Below are positions 47,699-56,695 of a stretch of 64,000 nucleotides of DNA, in pieces (the stretch's first letter is position 1; each line of letters starts with the position of its first letter). The position numbers and the translations under genes were made by a program. The DNA comes from an uncultured Bacteroidia bacterium (GTDB taxonomy: Bacteria > Bacteroidota > Bacteroidia > Bacteroidales > F082), in contig CADADR010000002.1 in the NCBI GenBank assembly GCA_902786745.1, forward strand, positions 248,001 to 312,000, given 5' to 3'. The notes under the pieces were generated by a model, which saw only the letters and a list, made by a program, of their open reading frames with translations, was not told the origin of the DNA and did not search any database.

Positions 47699-48433
47699 AT
47701 GCAACGCTACGGACTCATTGGACATCCCTTAAAACACTCGCAGTCGCGCCACCTCTTCAACGCGAAATTCGAATACGAGGGCTTGGACTGCGTTTACCAG
47801 CACTTCGACCTCAAGTCGGTGGATGAAATCCACGAGGTGATGGCCACCTACCCTGACCTATGCGGGTTCAACGTGACCATACCCTACAAAGAAGCCATCA
47901 TCCCTTTGCTTGACGAAATCGATGACATGGCTAAGGAAGTCGGCGCCGTCAACGTGGTGAAGATCACAGCAGGCAAGCTGAAAGGCTTCAACACCGACGT
48001 CTACGGCTTCGAGCAGCTGCTCAACCGCGCCATCAACGGCAAGGCTATTGGGCATGCGCTGGTTTTGGGCACAGGAGGCGCCTCCAAAGCGGTGCAGTAT
48101 GTGCTGAGGCAGAAAGGCATCCCATATTCCACCGTCAGCCGTAGCGCTGAGAGAGGCGACTACACCTACGACACCCTGACCGACGAGATCATAAGGCAGA
48201 ACTTGCTCATCATCAACACGACGCCCTTGGGCATGGCACCACGTACCGAGGATTTCCCCAACCTGCACTACCAAGCCTTGAGCAACAAACACGTCCTCAT
48301 CGACCTGATATACAACCCAAAAGAGACCTCTTTCATGGAATTGGGCAAGACCTGGGGCGCCAAGGTGTATAACGGCATGCAGCTGTTTGAGGAACAGGCG
48401 AAGAAAACCTGGGAGATATTTAGTGGCCAATAG
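47699..48433 (+). CDS. aroE: Shikimate dehydrogenase
   Basis: A 244-residue enzyme that reduces 3-dehydroshikimate to shikimate with NADPH. Motifs: YGLIGHPLKHSQSRHLFNAK (shikimate-binding serines), FNVTIPYKEAIIPLLDE (catalytic Lys), KGFNTDVYGFEQLL (Asp), the nucleotide loop LVLGTGGASKAV and YNPKETSFMELGKTWGAKVYNGMQLFEEQ. The start at 47699 is supported by the family N-terminus; the upstream frame lies inside the export gene. It is shorter than E. coli AroE but complete. Its stop lies within a Family A element. The aroK fragment at the right edge of the window is a different locus of the same pathway. Confidence 0.93.
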   Translation: MQRYGLIGHPLKHSQSRHLFNAKFEYEGLDCVYQHFDLKSVDEIHEVMATYPDLCGFNVTIPYKEAIIPLLDEIDDMAKEVGAVNVVKITAGKLKGFNTDVYGFEQLLNRAINGKAIGHALVLGTGGASKAVQYVLRQKGIPYSTVSRSAERGDYTYDTLTDEIIRQNLLIINTTPLGMAPRTEDFPNLHYQALSNKHVLIDLIYNPKETSFMELGKTWGAKVYNGMQLFEEQAKKTWEIFSGQ

Positions 48434-48503
48434 CCTATGGCCTATGGCCGCTCTAACGTATCGTAAAGGCGGCCATAGGCCATGAGCTATCGGCCATAGG
48501 CAA
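48424..48503. repeat. Family A intergenic hairpin element, copy 3
   Basis: Inverted arms (TAGCCTATGGCCTATGGCCGC on the left; its partner contains GCGGCCATAGGCCATGAGCT) around a loop of about 17 nt. The left arm begins within the last codons of aroE. Unlike copies 1 and 2, it lies between co-directional genes (aroE and rlmD). Confidence 0.8.
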
Positions 48504-48517
48504 TAAACAAATAAAAA

Positions 48518-49954
48518 ATGGTTAGAAGCAAAATAAAACGAGAACCCGAATACATCGAAGACGTTGAAATCATCGACGCTGGTGCCGAAGGTATGTCGGT
48601 GGCCAAGCCCGAAGGGCGCGTAGTCTTCATCCCCTATGGTGTGCCTGGCGATGTGGTCGACATCGAGGTCTACAAGCGCAAGAAGAACTTCTTCGGAGGT
48701 AAGATCTTGAACTTCAAGAAACTGTCGGACAAGCGCGTGGAACCCGTATGCCAGCACTTCGGCCTCTGCGGCGGCTGCAAGTGGCAGCACATGGCCTATG
48801 AGTGGCAGACCTACTACAAGCAGAAGCAGGTGAAGGACAACTTCGACCGCATCGGCAAGATAGAATATCCCGAGATACGGCCTATCCTTGGCTGCGAGAA
48901 GCAGTTCCAATACCGCAACAAGTTGGAATACACCTTCTCGAACCGCAAGTGGCTCACCGACGGCGCGCCCACAGGCACCCACGACGAAGACGCCTGCAAG
49001 GGCCTCGGCTTCCACCTGCCCCAGCTCTTCGACCGCGTCGTCGACATCGAGCAATGCCACCTGCAGGCCGACCCGTCGAACGACATTCGTTTGTTCGTCC
49101 GTCGCTTCACGATGGAACGCCACCTCCCCTATTATAACTTCCGCGCCCACGAGGGCCTGATGCGCAACCTCGTCGTCCGCTGCAACTCGAAAGGTGAGTT
49201 TATGGTCATCCTCGTCATCAGCGAGGAGAACGAGGTGATACGCCACGAACTCATCCCCGCCTTGGAGATGGCCTTCCCGCAGATCGTGTCGCTACTCCTG
49301 GTCATCAACCCGAAGCTGAACGACATCATCAACGACCTGCCGTTCGAGTGCCTCAAAGGCGAGCCATACCTCATCGAGACTATGAAATCACCGCGCCCGG
49401 GATTCGACGACCTGAAGTTCCGCATCGGACCGGTGTCGTTCTTCCAGACCAATGTCTACCAAGCCGAAAGATTGTATAAGACCGCCTTCGACCTCGCCGA
49501 CGTGCAGGGCGACGAGTTGATGTACGACCTCTACACGGGCACGGGCACCATCGCCCAGTATTTCTCAAGGTTCGTGAACAAAGTTGTCGGCATCGAATAT
49601 GTGCAGGCCGCCATCGACGACGCCAAGGTCAACGCCGACATCAACGGCATCAAGAACTGCACCTTCTATGCAGGTGACATGGCCAAGGTGTTCACCGACG
49701 ACTTCATCGCCAGCAATGGCCGTCCCGACTTCATCGTCACCGACCCGCCCCGTGCGGGCATGGCCGAGAAGGTGGTGGAACAGCTGCTGAAGATCCGCGC
49801 CAAGAAGATCGTCTACGTCAGCTGCAACCCCGCCACGCAGGCCCGCGACCTGCAGTTGCTTGACACGGCCTACAAGGTGATGGCGGTACAGCCCGTCGAC
49901 ATGTTCCCGCACACGCAGCATGTGGAGAACGTCTGTTTGTTGGAACTGAGATAA
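48518..49954 (+). CDS. rlmD: 23S rRNA uracil-C5-methyltransferase (RlmD-type)
   Basis: A 478-residue SAM-dependent enzyme of the RumA/TrmA family. An N-terminal TRAM domain (EDVEIIDAGAEGMSVAKPEG, VPGDVVDIEVYKRKK) is followed by the [4Fe-4S] cysteines in CQHFGLCGGCKWQHM. The methyltransferase part has DLYTGTGTIAQYF (SAM loop), FIVTDPPRAGM and the catalytic nucleophile Cys in VYVSCNPATQARDL. The Fe-S cluster and TRAM favour RlmD (U1939) over TrmA, although Bacteroidetes paralogues may modify other uracils. It ends at a strong terminator. Confidence 0.9.
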   Translation: MVRSKIKREPEYIEDVEIIDAGAEGMSVAKPEGRVVFIPYGVPGDVVDIEVYKRKKNFFGGKILNFKKLSDKRVEPVCQHFGLCGGCKWQHMAYEWQTYYKQKQVKDNFDRIGKIEYPEIRPILGCEKQFQYRNKLEYTFSNRKWLTDGAPTGTHDEDACKGLGFHLPQLFDRVVDIEQCHLQADPSNDIRLFVRRFTMERHLPYYNFRAHEGLMRNLVVRCNSKGEFMVILVISEENEVIRHELIPALEMAFPQIVSLLLVINPKLNDIINDLPFECLKGEPYLIETMKSPRPGFDDLKFRIGPVSFFQTNVYQAERLYKTAFDLADVQGDELMYDLYTGTGTIAQYFSRFVNKVVGIEYVQAAIDDAKVNADINGIKNCTFYAGDMAKVFTDDFIASNGRPDFIVTDPPRAGMAEKVVEQLLKIRAKKIVYVSCNPATQARDLQLLDTAYKVMAVQPVDMFPHTQHVENVCLLELR

Positions 49955-49957
49955 ACG

Positions 49958-49986
49958 AAAAAAGGCCGCCTGCGGGCGGCCTTTTT
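49958..49986. terminator. Bidirectional terminator between rlmD and the 2126-residue surface protein gene
   Basis: GGCCGCC-TGCG-GGCGGCC forms a perfect stem, preceded by an A-run and followed by TTTTT. It can stop both convergent transcripts. Confidence 0.92.
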
Positions 49987-50003
49987 GTTGAAATAACTAT
50001 CTA

Positions 50004-53000
50004 TTAAAACGTTATCGTCTTCGTCTCGTTGGCTACCGAATGGTAGAGATACCCCTTGCCAGGGTTGAGGCTCGTAAAGTTACCCTCCCAGTTCTCGCCA
50101 TCGTAATAGACCGAATCGCCGTTTTCGTCGATAATCTCGTCTCCATCGCTTGGCTCGAAGCTACCCAAAGCCTCGGCGATGCTGAGGCCAGCCGGACCCG
50201 TGTAGCCAATCCAGTTGAAGCCAGGCTCGATGGTAACGGCAGTGCCTGACGACAAACCTCCTTCGACTTCGAAAAGCACAGGATCGCCTGCCGTGAGTTG
50301 AATCTTGTACATCTTCCCTAGTCCAACCTCACTCAGCGTGCCGCTCCAAGCATTTTCATAGCGTGCGAAGCCTTCGTTTTGCGAGAGGATAAGGATGCCT
50401 CTGTTGCCCAGGTTCGTTTCAATGTCGCCCAATTCCATCTCAATTGTGGGAGCCCACCAGTTCCAGCCTCCGTTCAAGGTTATTGTCTGCAAGCATCCCT
50501 CACTAACGATGTTGGTGAAGCCACCCCAAGGCGAGCCATTGCAGTTTTGATAATCCCCAAAGGACGCGCAAGGAACATAGACGGGGATGGTTTTGTCGAC
50601 ACCATAGAAAGAGTCTTGATCACCCGTGACGATTTTGGGAGGATTTGTGGCTTCGACGGTAATGGATTGCAATCCCGTGCAGTTGCAGAACCCTCTCTCG
50701 CCAATTGAATCCAACGATGCGGGTAGCGTGATATCCATCAGAGACGAACACCCGTAGAAAGCAGCACCATTAATCGTAGTAATGCTTTCAGGCAAGTCTA
50801 TGAATGTCAGTGCCTTGTTTTCACGGAACGCATTCGGACCAATGGAAGTCACCGTATTGGGGATAATCGTGCTTTTGCAACCTATACGCAATTGGTTAGA
50901 GCTTGTCGCGATGATGGCATTGCAGTCGTCGCGAGAATCGTAGATAGTGTTACCTGGCGCAACGCTGACATATTCCAGACCCGAACAGCCTAGGAAAGCA
51001 TGACTCGGAATAGAGATAACCGAAGCAGGAATAAAGAGGTAGGTCAAACTGGAGCAATGATCGAAGGTTTGAGCACCGATAATTCTTAAGCTTTCAGGGA
51101 AAACGAAATCGGTCAGATGAGTGTCGTACATGAAAGCATAACTACCAATAGTGGTCAGGCCCTCTGGTACGATGACCGTCGTAAGATTGGGGCAATAACT
51201 AAAGGCGCTTGTACCGATGCTGGTTACTCCGACTGGGATGACGACGGAAGTCAGATTGCCACAACCACCAAATGCATGATCAACGATGCTTGTCAAACCC
51301 GTGAAATACTGCAACTCGTTGAATGTTGTGATGTCATCATTGTTCTTGAACACTTCGCCTAATGTTGTCACTGCGGCGGCCTCTGTATAGCTCAGCTCGC
51401 CGTCGCCACTGGTGTCCCAACCTGTGGATGAAGCAACGCAGAGGGCCTTCACGTTTTGGTCTTCAAAGACGATGTTGTTAGTATTGAAAGTGACAGTATT
51501 GCTCCAAGCGAACACCTCGCCTTCGCAGATGGGCCGCACCCGCACAGTATAGGTTTTGCCAGGCTCGAGATAGGGCGCACCCAAGACATAGGGATGGTGA
51601 TAGGTGGCAAAACCAAGTTCATTCTCGCCTGCTGCCGCATAGGCTATCCCCCATTCGGTGGCATCGCCATTCTCGGTCCAATCCAACTCAACGGTGAGGT
51701 TGTCTATCACTTCGACGGTGAGATTGGTCGGAGCCGGGCATGGCGACAGCGTTGTGAATTCCACACCCTCCGACCAACTACTGAAGTGGTCAGTGCCGTT
51801 CACCACAAAATGCGAGCGAATGCGGGCATAGTAAGACGAATTCGGCTCAAGATACTCGTAGTCATCCCACACGAAGAAATAGTCTGGCAGATCGCTAAGA
51901 AGCTGGTCTTCCGCTTCGTCGAAGTCGGGGCTCCATGAGACCTCAATGTCATAGGATATGGCTCCGTCAACCTGCTCCCACCAGAAGAAGACCTCGTTAC
52001 TACCTTGAGCATAGGCAATGAACTCGGTGGGCGGCTTGTAAGGGTCGGGCTCGTATGCAAAAGTAACTTGGGGAAGGAACTCTTCACATTGTACGCCCGC
52101 AAGTTGCGTATTATAAAGGGCCTGCGTGGTATTGGTGTTCACGCCATGCCATTCCAAGCCTTGATGACAATCGCCTGTTTGGTTTTGTCTGATTCCAACC
52201 ACCAAGTTGCCGTTGGTATAATAGAATCCGCCACCGAAAGAAGGAGTGATCGTCATCACATGGTGTTCAATGCTAAGTGTGCCATTATAAAACTGTGTCA
52301 TGTAGTTCCAATTCACGAAATCGACTGTATTGGCCTCACATTTATTTACGAAGTCAGATGTGTTAACCTCCGTTATGAAGATCTGGAAGGATGCATCATC
52401 CCATTCTTCACTATCTGATTCGCTATAGAAACTCAATTTTTTGATGGTGCTATATTGCATATCAGTCAGCATATCAGCCGGGATGACAAATTGTGTCTGT
52501 GACATGGGGTTGGACATGCAGCAATAATCGCCCATAATAACCACATTTTCATTTGTCTCGTTACCTTCGTTCACTGTAAGACGATCATAGTCGTCGGTCG
52601 AGAACTCCACCCAGATGGATTCACTACCACCGTCGCCTCCCGTGCAAGAGCCGCTAATCTGGGCCTGAAACTCCGAACCAGGTGTAAGTCCTGTCATTGT
52701 AAAAGAAGGCGAGGTGAGATCGTGACCATACATATCATCATAGCCGTACACATAGATATACCAACTGGTCTGGTTGGGCTGTCCAGGCTCCCAGGTGATG
52801 GTGGCGGTGGTTTGCGTGGTCACCACTTGGGGATTCTTGGGCGGGGCGCAAAGCGAAGTGGTTTGGAAATATGTGGTTGGGGTCCAACTGCTTTCGGTTC
52901 CAAAGACCGGATCACGATGACGCACCCAGACACGGTAGTATGAAGCGGCTTCCAGCCCATTGATGACCTGTTCATGGGTGTTACCAGAGACAAAGAAATA

Positions 53001-56000
53001 TCGGCCTGAATTGTTCAGCCATTCCATCGTAAAGAAAGAAGGATAGTTATATGGATCGGGCAAACTACTTCCATTGACATCATAATAAACATCCCAATCT
53101 TGTTGCCATGGGTTGGCCGGTTCCCATCTGACGGTGGCCGAATGGCCATCGGTCTCAACGCTGGTGATGGTGGGCGGAATAGTTAAATCATATCCCTCTA
53201 CCTTAAAGTTGTCGATATGCACACGGTTGGCAGCGTCGTTAGCATTGGTGCATTCCATGTATAAACCCACCATGATGTCTTGGTCGGCATAGCTCGCGAG
53301 GTTGTATTCGAGAGTGGTGGCATGAGGTGTGAGACTTTCAATTTCGGTATAGCCACCCAACCCATGCTTCCATGCTTCAAGCTTGGTCCACGTCAAGCCG
53401 TGGTCGGTCGAGACGAGCGCAAAAATACGCGTGTTGTTTTGCGCGCCCGGGGTAACTGGCGTCAAGAAGCCCGAGGCTTGGGTGAGGGCCATATCGAAGC
53501 TGAGCATGTTGTACTCTCCATCGAGGTGCATGATAGGCGACACCAGCCAGAAGGCATGGTTCGTGTTCCCAATGTTGGCCCAGGCGTGGGATGAGAGGAA
53601 GACGCCATTGACAAATCCGAAGTACCAATGATCGATGTTCGTCGACATGTTAGCCGTGTACTTGTTTATCGAGCCATTCCAGACCAGTTGTCCTTCATAG
53701 GAGGTCCATTTGCTAGGGATGATACTTTGATAGAATTCTTGTTCATAAGGCACGGTCACCATGAGGTCGTCGGGAGAGGCAGCTCCCTTGTAGTTGGTGA
53801 ACCTTGACCAATATTGCGCCGCTTGATATGTGGAAATACGTCCCAATGGTACATAAACTGGAATAGTAGTCGAGATACCTGTAAATGTAGAGTTGCTGGC
53901 AACGGTAGGAGGTATTGAAGCACCAACGTGCATCTCGCTCAGGCCAGTGCAGCCCGAAAACGTAGCCATCCCAATAGAAGTTACGCCTGAATGGAGGGTC
54001 AACGCGTTGAGGCCAGTACAAGCATAGAACGCATAGTCTTTGATGGTAGCCACACTCGAAGGGATGGTCATACTGGTGATTTTAGTATTGCCGAGATAAA
54101 GATCGTGGGCATAATAAAGGGGATTGCTGTATTGATTGCCGAAGTCGATTCCGCACCATGCAACCAAGCTGTTGGTTTTGACCTGTTGCAGACCAACGCA
54201 ACCATTAAACGCATTATTGCCGATAGACGTTACGCTATTGGGGATGGTCACCGTGGTAATGCCGGCACAATACCAAAACGCTCCGTTTCGAATTGTAGTC
54301 ACATTATCGCCGATGGTCAGTGAAGTCAGACCGTTCCAGCCATAAAAAGCATTTTGGCCTATGTAGGTCACACCAGAGGGAATAGTCAGACTGTGAATCT
54401 CCGTATTGGAAGTGTTATAGACATGGTTGGTAATTGTAATCGGATTGTTGCTTGATACGGGAAAGTCAATCCCGCACCATGCCGTTAAGTTAGCAATGAC
54501 AAGTGTTTCCAAGCCAAAGCAGCCTATGAATGCATTGCTTCCAACAGATGACACTGGGCCGAGGAATTTCAAGGTTGTGATATGATTGCCACCATAGAGT
54601 GCATACTCACCAATGGAAGTCACTGACTGACCAAAGGTATAGCTTATGACCCGGTTTTCGAAAATGGTATTCAGATTGTTTGAATTGGTGTAGGTGGCCG
54701 AGGCCATGGCATTGCTATTGATGGTCACAGAGGCAAGACTGGTGCAACCACTGAATGCAGAGGATGCAATTGAAGTCAAGTTGGCGCCACCGCTCAAAGA
54801 GGTAATGTCCTCTCCATCAATGAACGCATATTCCTTGATGGAGGTCACGGCATCAGGAATTGTCAAAGTGGAGACTAAACTATTGTTGAGGAATAGATGT
54901 TTGGCATAATAAAGAGGATTACTGTATTGATTGCCGAAGTCGATTCCGCACCATGAGGCCAAGCTGCTGATATTGACCCTTGTTAGATGGATGCAATAAT
55001 CGAACGCATAATTGCCCATTGTGGCAACAGAGTTAGGGATGGTCACCATAGTCATGCCAGTGCAATTAGAGAACGCAGCATTGCCTATCGTAGTGACAGA
55101 ACTCGGAATGCTCACCGAGGTCAGACCCGTACATCCTTTGAATGCATATTTCCCGATAATAGTCACGCCTGCAGGGATGGTCAGATTGGTGATTTCAGTA
55201 CTATTGTTATTGTTATAAAGATGTCCAGCGTAAACAAGGGGATTGGCGTATTCATTGCCGAAGTCGGCTTCGCACCATGACGCCAAGTTGCTCGTATTGA
55301 TATTGACTTTGGTCAAACCGGTGCATAAATGGAATGCGTTGAATCCCATCGACGACACGGCACCAAGGAAGGTCACCTCCGTCATGCTAGCGCAGTCGTA
55401 GAACGCATACTTGCCGATGGCCGTAACCTGCGGGCCCAAGGTGTAACTCGTGACATGTTCGCCGAACCTTGTTTTGAAGTTATCACTTGAAGTGTACGTG
55501 GCAGAAGCCACTGCATTACTATAGATAGTCACTGTGGTCAAGTTAGGACAATCCATGAAGGCAGCGTATCCGATGGAATTCACACTGACAGGAATGTAAA
55601 CCTCAGTAAGGCTGGTGCATGACATGAACGCATTATGCCCAATAGAACTCAAGTTACCATTTAGGGGCAATGAATTCAAGCTGGAGCAGCCTCGGAAAGC
55701 ATTGTCCCCAATAGAGGTCAAGCTGTTAGGAAACGATAATGAGGTGATACTACTGCAATTAAAAAACGCATACTCCCCGATGGTCTGCACGGAATTGCCG
55801 ATAGTTATTAAAGAAAGATTCGTACAGCCATAAAATGCGGTGCTACCTATCGTAGTAACGGAGTTTCCCATGGATACTGAAGTCAGACCGGTACATCCAT
55901 AGAACGCAGAATTGCCTATTGTGGCAACATTGTTTCCAATGGTCACCGAAGCTAGGCCCATACAGTTTCTGAATGCACGGTAACCTATGGAACGCACACC

Positions 56001-56384
56001 ATCAGTCACGCACACCGATATCAAGCCTGTGCAGTTAGTGAGAGCATAATCTCCAATGGCATTCACGACATAAGTTATGCCATTGTGTACGACATTATAA
56101 GGCACAGAGAGATTACCTGTAGGTTTTGTGTAACCACCCCAAGGGTTGTCGGGATCGGATGGTTCACCAATAATGTTAGGCTCTGTCGGGAAGGTCAATT
56201 CAACCGTGTTAGAGCCAGTGATCTTATAGTATAAAGTAGGCCCATTTGCAGAGGTGTAGGAGAAGTCGTAGGCCAACGCTGTCTGAAGGCAGCAGAAGAG
56301 GGCGAATGTCAGCGCGGCAAGGCGCGTCAGCTGACGCATGGGGCGGCCGCCCATTATCTTCGGAAGGTAAAGTAAGTGTTTCAT
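50004..56384 (-). CDS. Giant BspA-type LRR/fibronectin surface protein with WNW C-terminal domain
   Basis: A 2126-residue exported protein. The N-terminal region holds a signal peptide (RLAALTFALFCCLQTALA). Residues of about 80-860 form an LRR_5 solenoid of BspA type (LTSVSMGNSVTTIGSTAFYG; some repeats broken by SLASWCGIDFGNQYSNPLYY insertions that recur). About 870-1060 is an anchor-J-like domain, and about 1065-1640 holds fibronectin type III-like domains (ATVRWEPANP, ATITWEPGQP, VELDWTENG). An EF-hand-like module with DTSGDGELSYTEAAAV follows near 1655, then a second LRR block (1690-1960). The last 160 residues have GWNWWAP and FNWIGYTG halves. There is no recognisable T9SS type A end. The gene lies downstream of the 1457-residue gene in the second module. 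It may act in adhesion or glycan binding. Confidence 0.85.
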   Translation of the reverse strand: MKHLLYLPKIMGGRPMRQLTRLAALTFALFCCLQTALAYDFSYTSANGPTLYYKITGSNTVELTFPTEPNIIGEPSDPDNPWGGYTKPTGNLSVPYNVVHNGITYVVNAIGDYALTNCTGLISVCVTDGVRSIGYRAFRNCMGLASVTIGNNVATIGNSAFYGCTGLTSVSMGNSVTTIGSTAFYGCTNLSLITIGNSVQTIGEYAFFNCSSITSLSFPNSLTSIGDNAFRGCSSLNSLPLNGNLSSIGHNAFMSCTSLTEVYIPVSVNSIGYAAFMDCPNLTTVTIYSNAVASATYTSSDNFKTRFGEHVTSYTLGPQVTAIGKYAFYDCASMTEVTFLGAVSSMGFNAFHLCTGLTKVNINTSNLASWCEADFGNEYANPLVYAGHLYNNNNSTEITNLTIPAGVTIIGKYAFKGCTGLTSVSIPSSVTTIGNAAFSNCTGMTMVTIPNSVATMGNYAFDYCIHLTRVNISSLASWCGIDFGNQYSNPLYYAKHLFLNNSLVSTLTIPDAVTSIKEYAFIDGEDITSLSGGANLTSIASSAFSGCTSLASVTINSNAMASATYTNSNNLNTIFENRVISYTFGQSVTSIGEYALYGGNHITTLKFLGPVSSVGSNAFIGCFGLETLVIANLTAWCGIDFPVSSNNPITITNHVYNTSNTEIHSLTIPSGVTYIGQNAFYGWNGLTSLTIGDNVTTIRNGAFWYCAGITTVTIPNSVTSIGNNAFNGCVGLQQVKTNSLVAWCGIDFGNQYSNPLYYAHDLYLGNTKITSMTIPSSVATIKDYAFYACTGLNALTLHSGVTSIGMATFSGCTGLSEMHVGASIPPTVASNSTFTGISTTIPVYVPLGRISTYQAAQYWSRFTNYKGAASPDDLMVTVPYEQEFYQSIIPSKWTSYEGQLVWNGSINKYTANMSTNIDHWYFGFVNGVFLSSHAWANIGNTNHAFWLVSPIMHLDGEYNMLSFDMALTQASGFLTPVTPGAQNNTRIFALVSTDHGLTWTKLEAWKHGLGGYTEIESLTPHATTLEYNLASYADQDIMVGLYMECTNANDAANRVHIDNFKVEGYDLTIPPTITSVETDGHSATVRWEPANPWQQDWDVYYDVNGSSLPDPYNYPSFFTMEWLNNSGRYFFVSGNTHEQVINGLEAASYYRVWVRHRDPVFGTESSWTPTTYFQTTSLCAPPKNPQVVTTQTTATITWEPGQPNQTSWYIYVYGYDDMYGHDLTSPSFTMTGLTPGSEFQAQISGSCTGGDGGSESIWVEFSTDDYDRLTVNEGNETNENVVIMGDYCCMSNPMSQTQFVIPADMLTDMQYSTIKKLSFYSESDSEEWDDASFQIFITEVNTSDFVNKCEANTVDFVNWNYMTQFYNGTLSIEHHVMTITPSFGGGFYYTNGNLVVGIRQNQTGDCHQGLEWHGVNTNTTQALYNTQLAGVQCEEFLPQVTFAYEPDPYKPPTEFIAYAQGSNEVFFWWEQVDGAISYDIEVSWSPDFDEAEDQLLSDLPDYFFVWDDYEYLEPNSSYYARIRSHFVVNGTDHFSSWSEGVEFTTLSPCPAPTNLTVEVIDNLTVELDWTENGDATEWGIAYAAAGENELGFATYHHPYVLGAPYLEPGKTYTVRVRPICEGEVFAWSNTVTFNTNNIVFEDQNVKALCVASSTGWDTSGDGELSYTEAAAVTTLGEVFKNNDDITTFNELQYFTGLTSIVDHAFGGCGNLTSVVIPVGVTSIGTSAFSYCPNLTTVIVPEGLTTIGSYAFMYDTHLTDFVFPESLRIIGAQTFDHCSSLTYLFIPASVISIPSHAFLGCSGLEYVSVAPGNTIYDSRDDCNAIIATSSNQLRIGCKSTIIPNTVTSIGPNAFRENKALTFIDLPESITTINGAAFYGCSSLMDITLPASLDSIGERGFCNCTGLQSITVEATNPPKIVTGDQDSFYGVDKTIPVYVPCASFGDYQNCNGSPWGGFTNIVSEGCLQTITLNGGWNWWAPTIEMELGDIETNLGNRGILILSQNEGFARYENAWSGTLSEVGLGKMYKIQLTAGDPVLFEVEGGLSSGTAVTIEPGFNWIGYTGPAGLSIAEALGSFEPSDGDEIIDENGDSVYYDGENWEGNFTSLNPGKGYLYHSVANETKTITF

Positions 56385-56425
56385 TTTTAATGTTTTATGT
56401 TAATAATTATTGCATTTCAGTCCTT

Positions 56426-56433
56426 CAAAGATA
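56426..56433 (-). promoter_or_regulatory. -7 box of the 2126-residue surface protein gene
   Basis: TATCTTTG on the minus strand, 41 nt upstream of the start at 56384. The 311-nt gap to the next gene otherwise holds only the Family C element. Confidence 0.6.
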
Positions 56434-56539
56434 CGAAATAATCCTTACAAGCACCAGTTTAAGGCATTTTTTGGGCTATTATGCATTTCTGGAGACCGCG
56501 GTCGTGCCTCCTTCACGATGACACGAAGCGACAATAAGA

Positions 56540-56666
56540 AGATTCCCTTCGGGAATGGAAAGTCATTGCTATGTAAAAAGCGGCGGCGTGAGGAGCCTAC
56601 AAGTCGTATGCGCCACAAGCCGCCGCGTTATAAAAAATAAACGAACTCCATTCCCGAAGGGAATCT
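56540..56666. repeat. Family C element, copy 2 (127 bp with 19-bp inverted ends)
   Basis: Ends AGATTCCCTTCGGGAATGG (56540-56558) and its complement (56648-56666) are identical to those of copy 1 at 43684-43811. The inner pair GCGGCGG (56580-56586) and CCGCCGC (56620-56626) is also kept, but the remaining interior differs. No target-site duplication is evident. Confidence 0.85.
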
Positions 56667-56695
56667 CATTCACCTTCTCCCCTATTCAATCGTCT

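Noticed and set aside
47858..49246. A 462-codon minus-strand frame across aroE and rlmD
   Set aside because: It runs through two recognised genes and a Family A hairpin, so it is a chance frame in GC-rich DNA.
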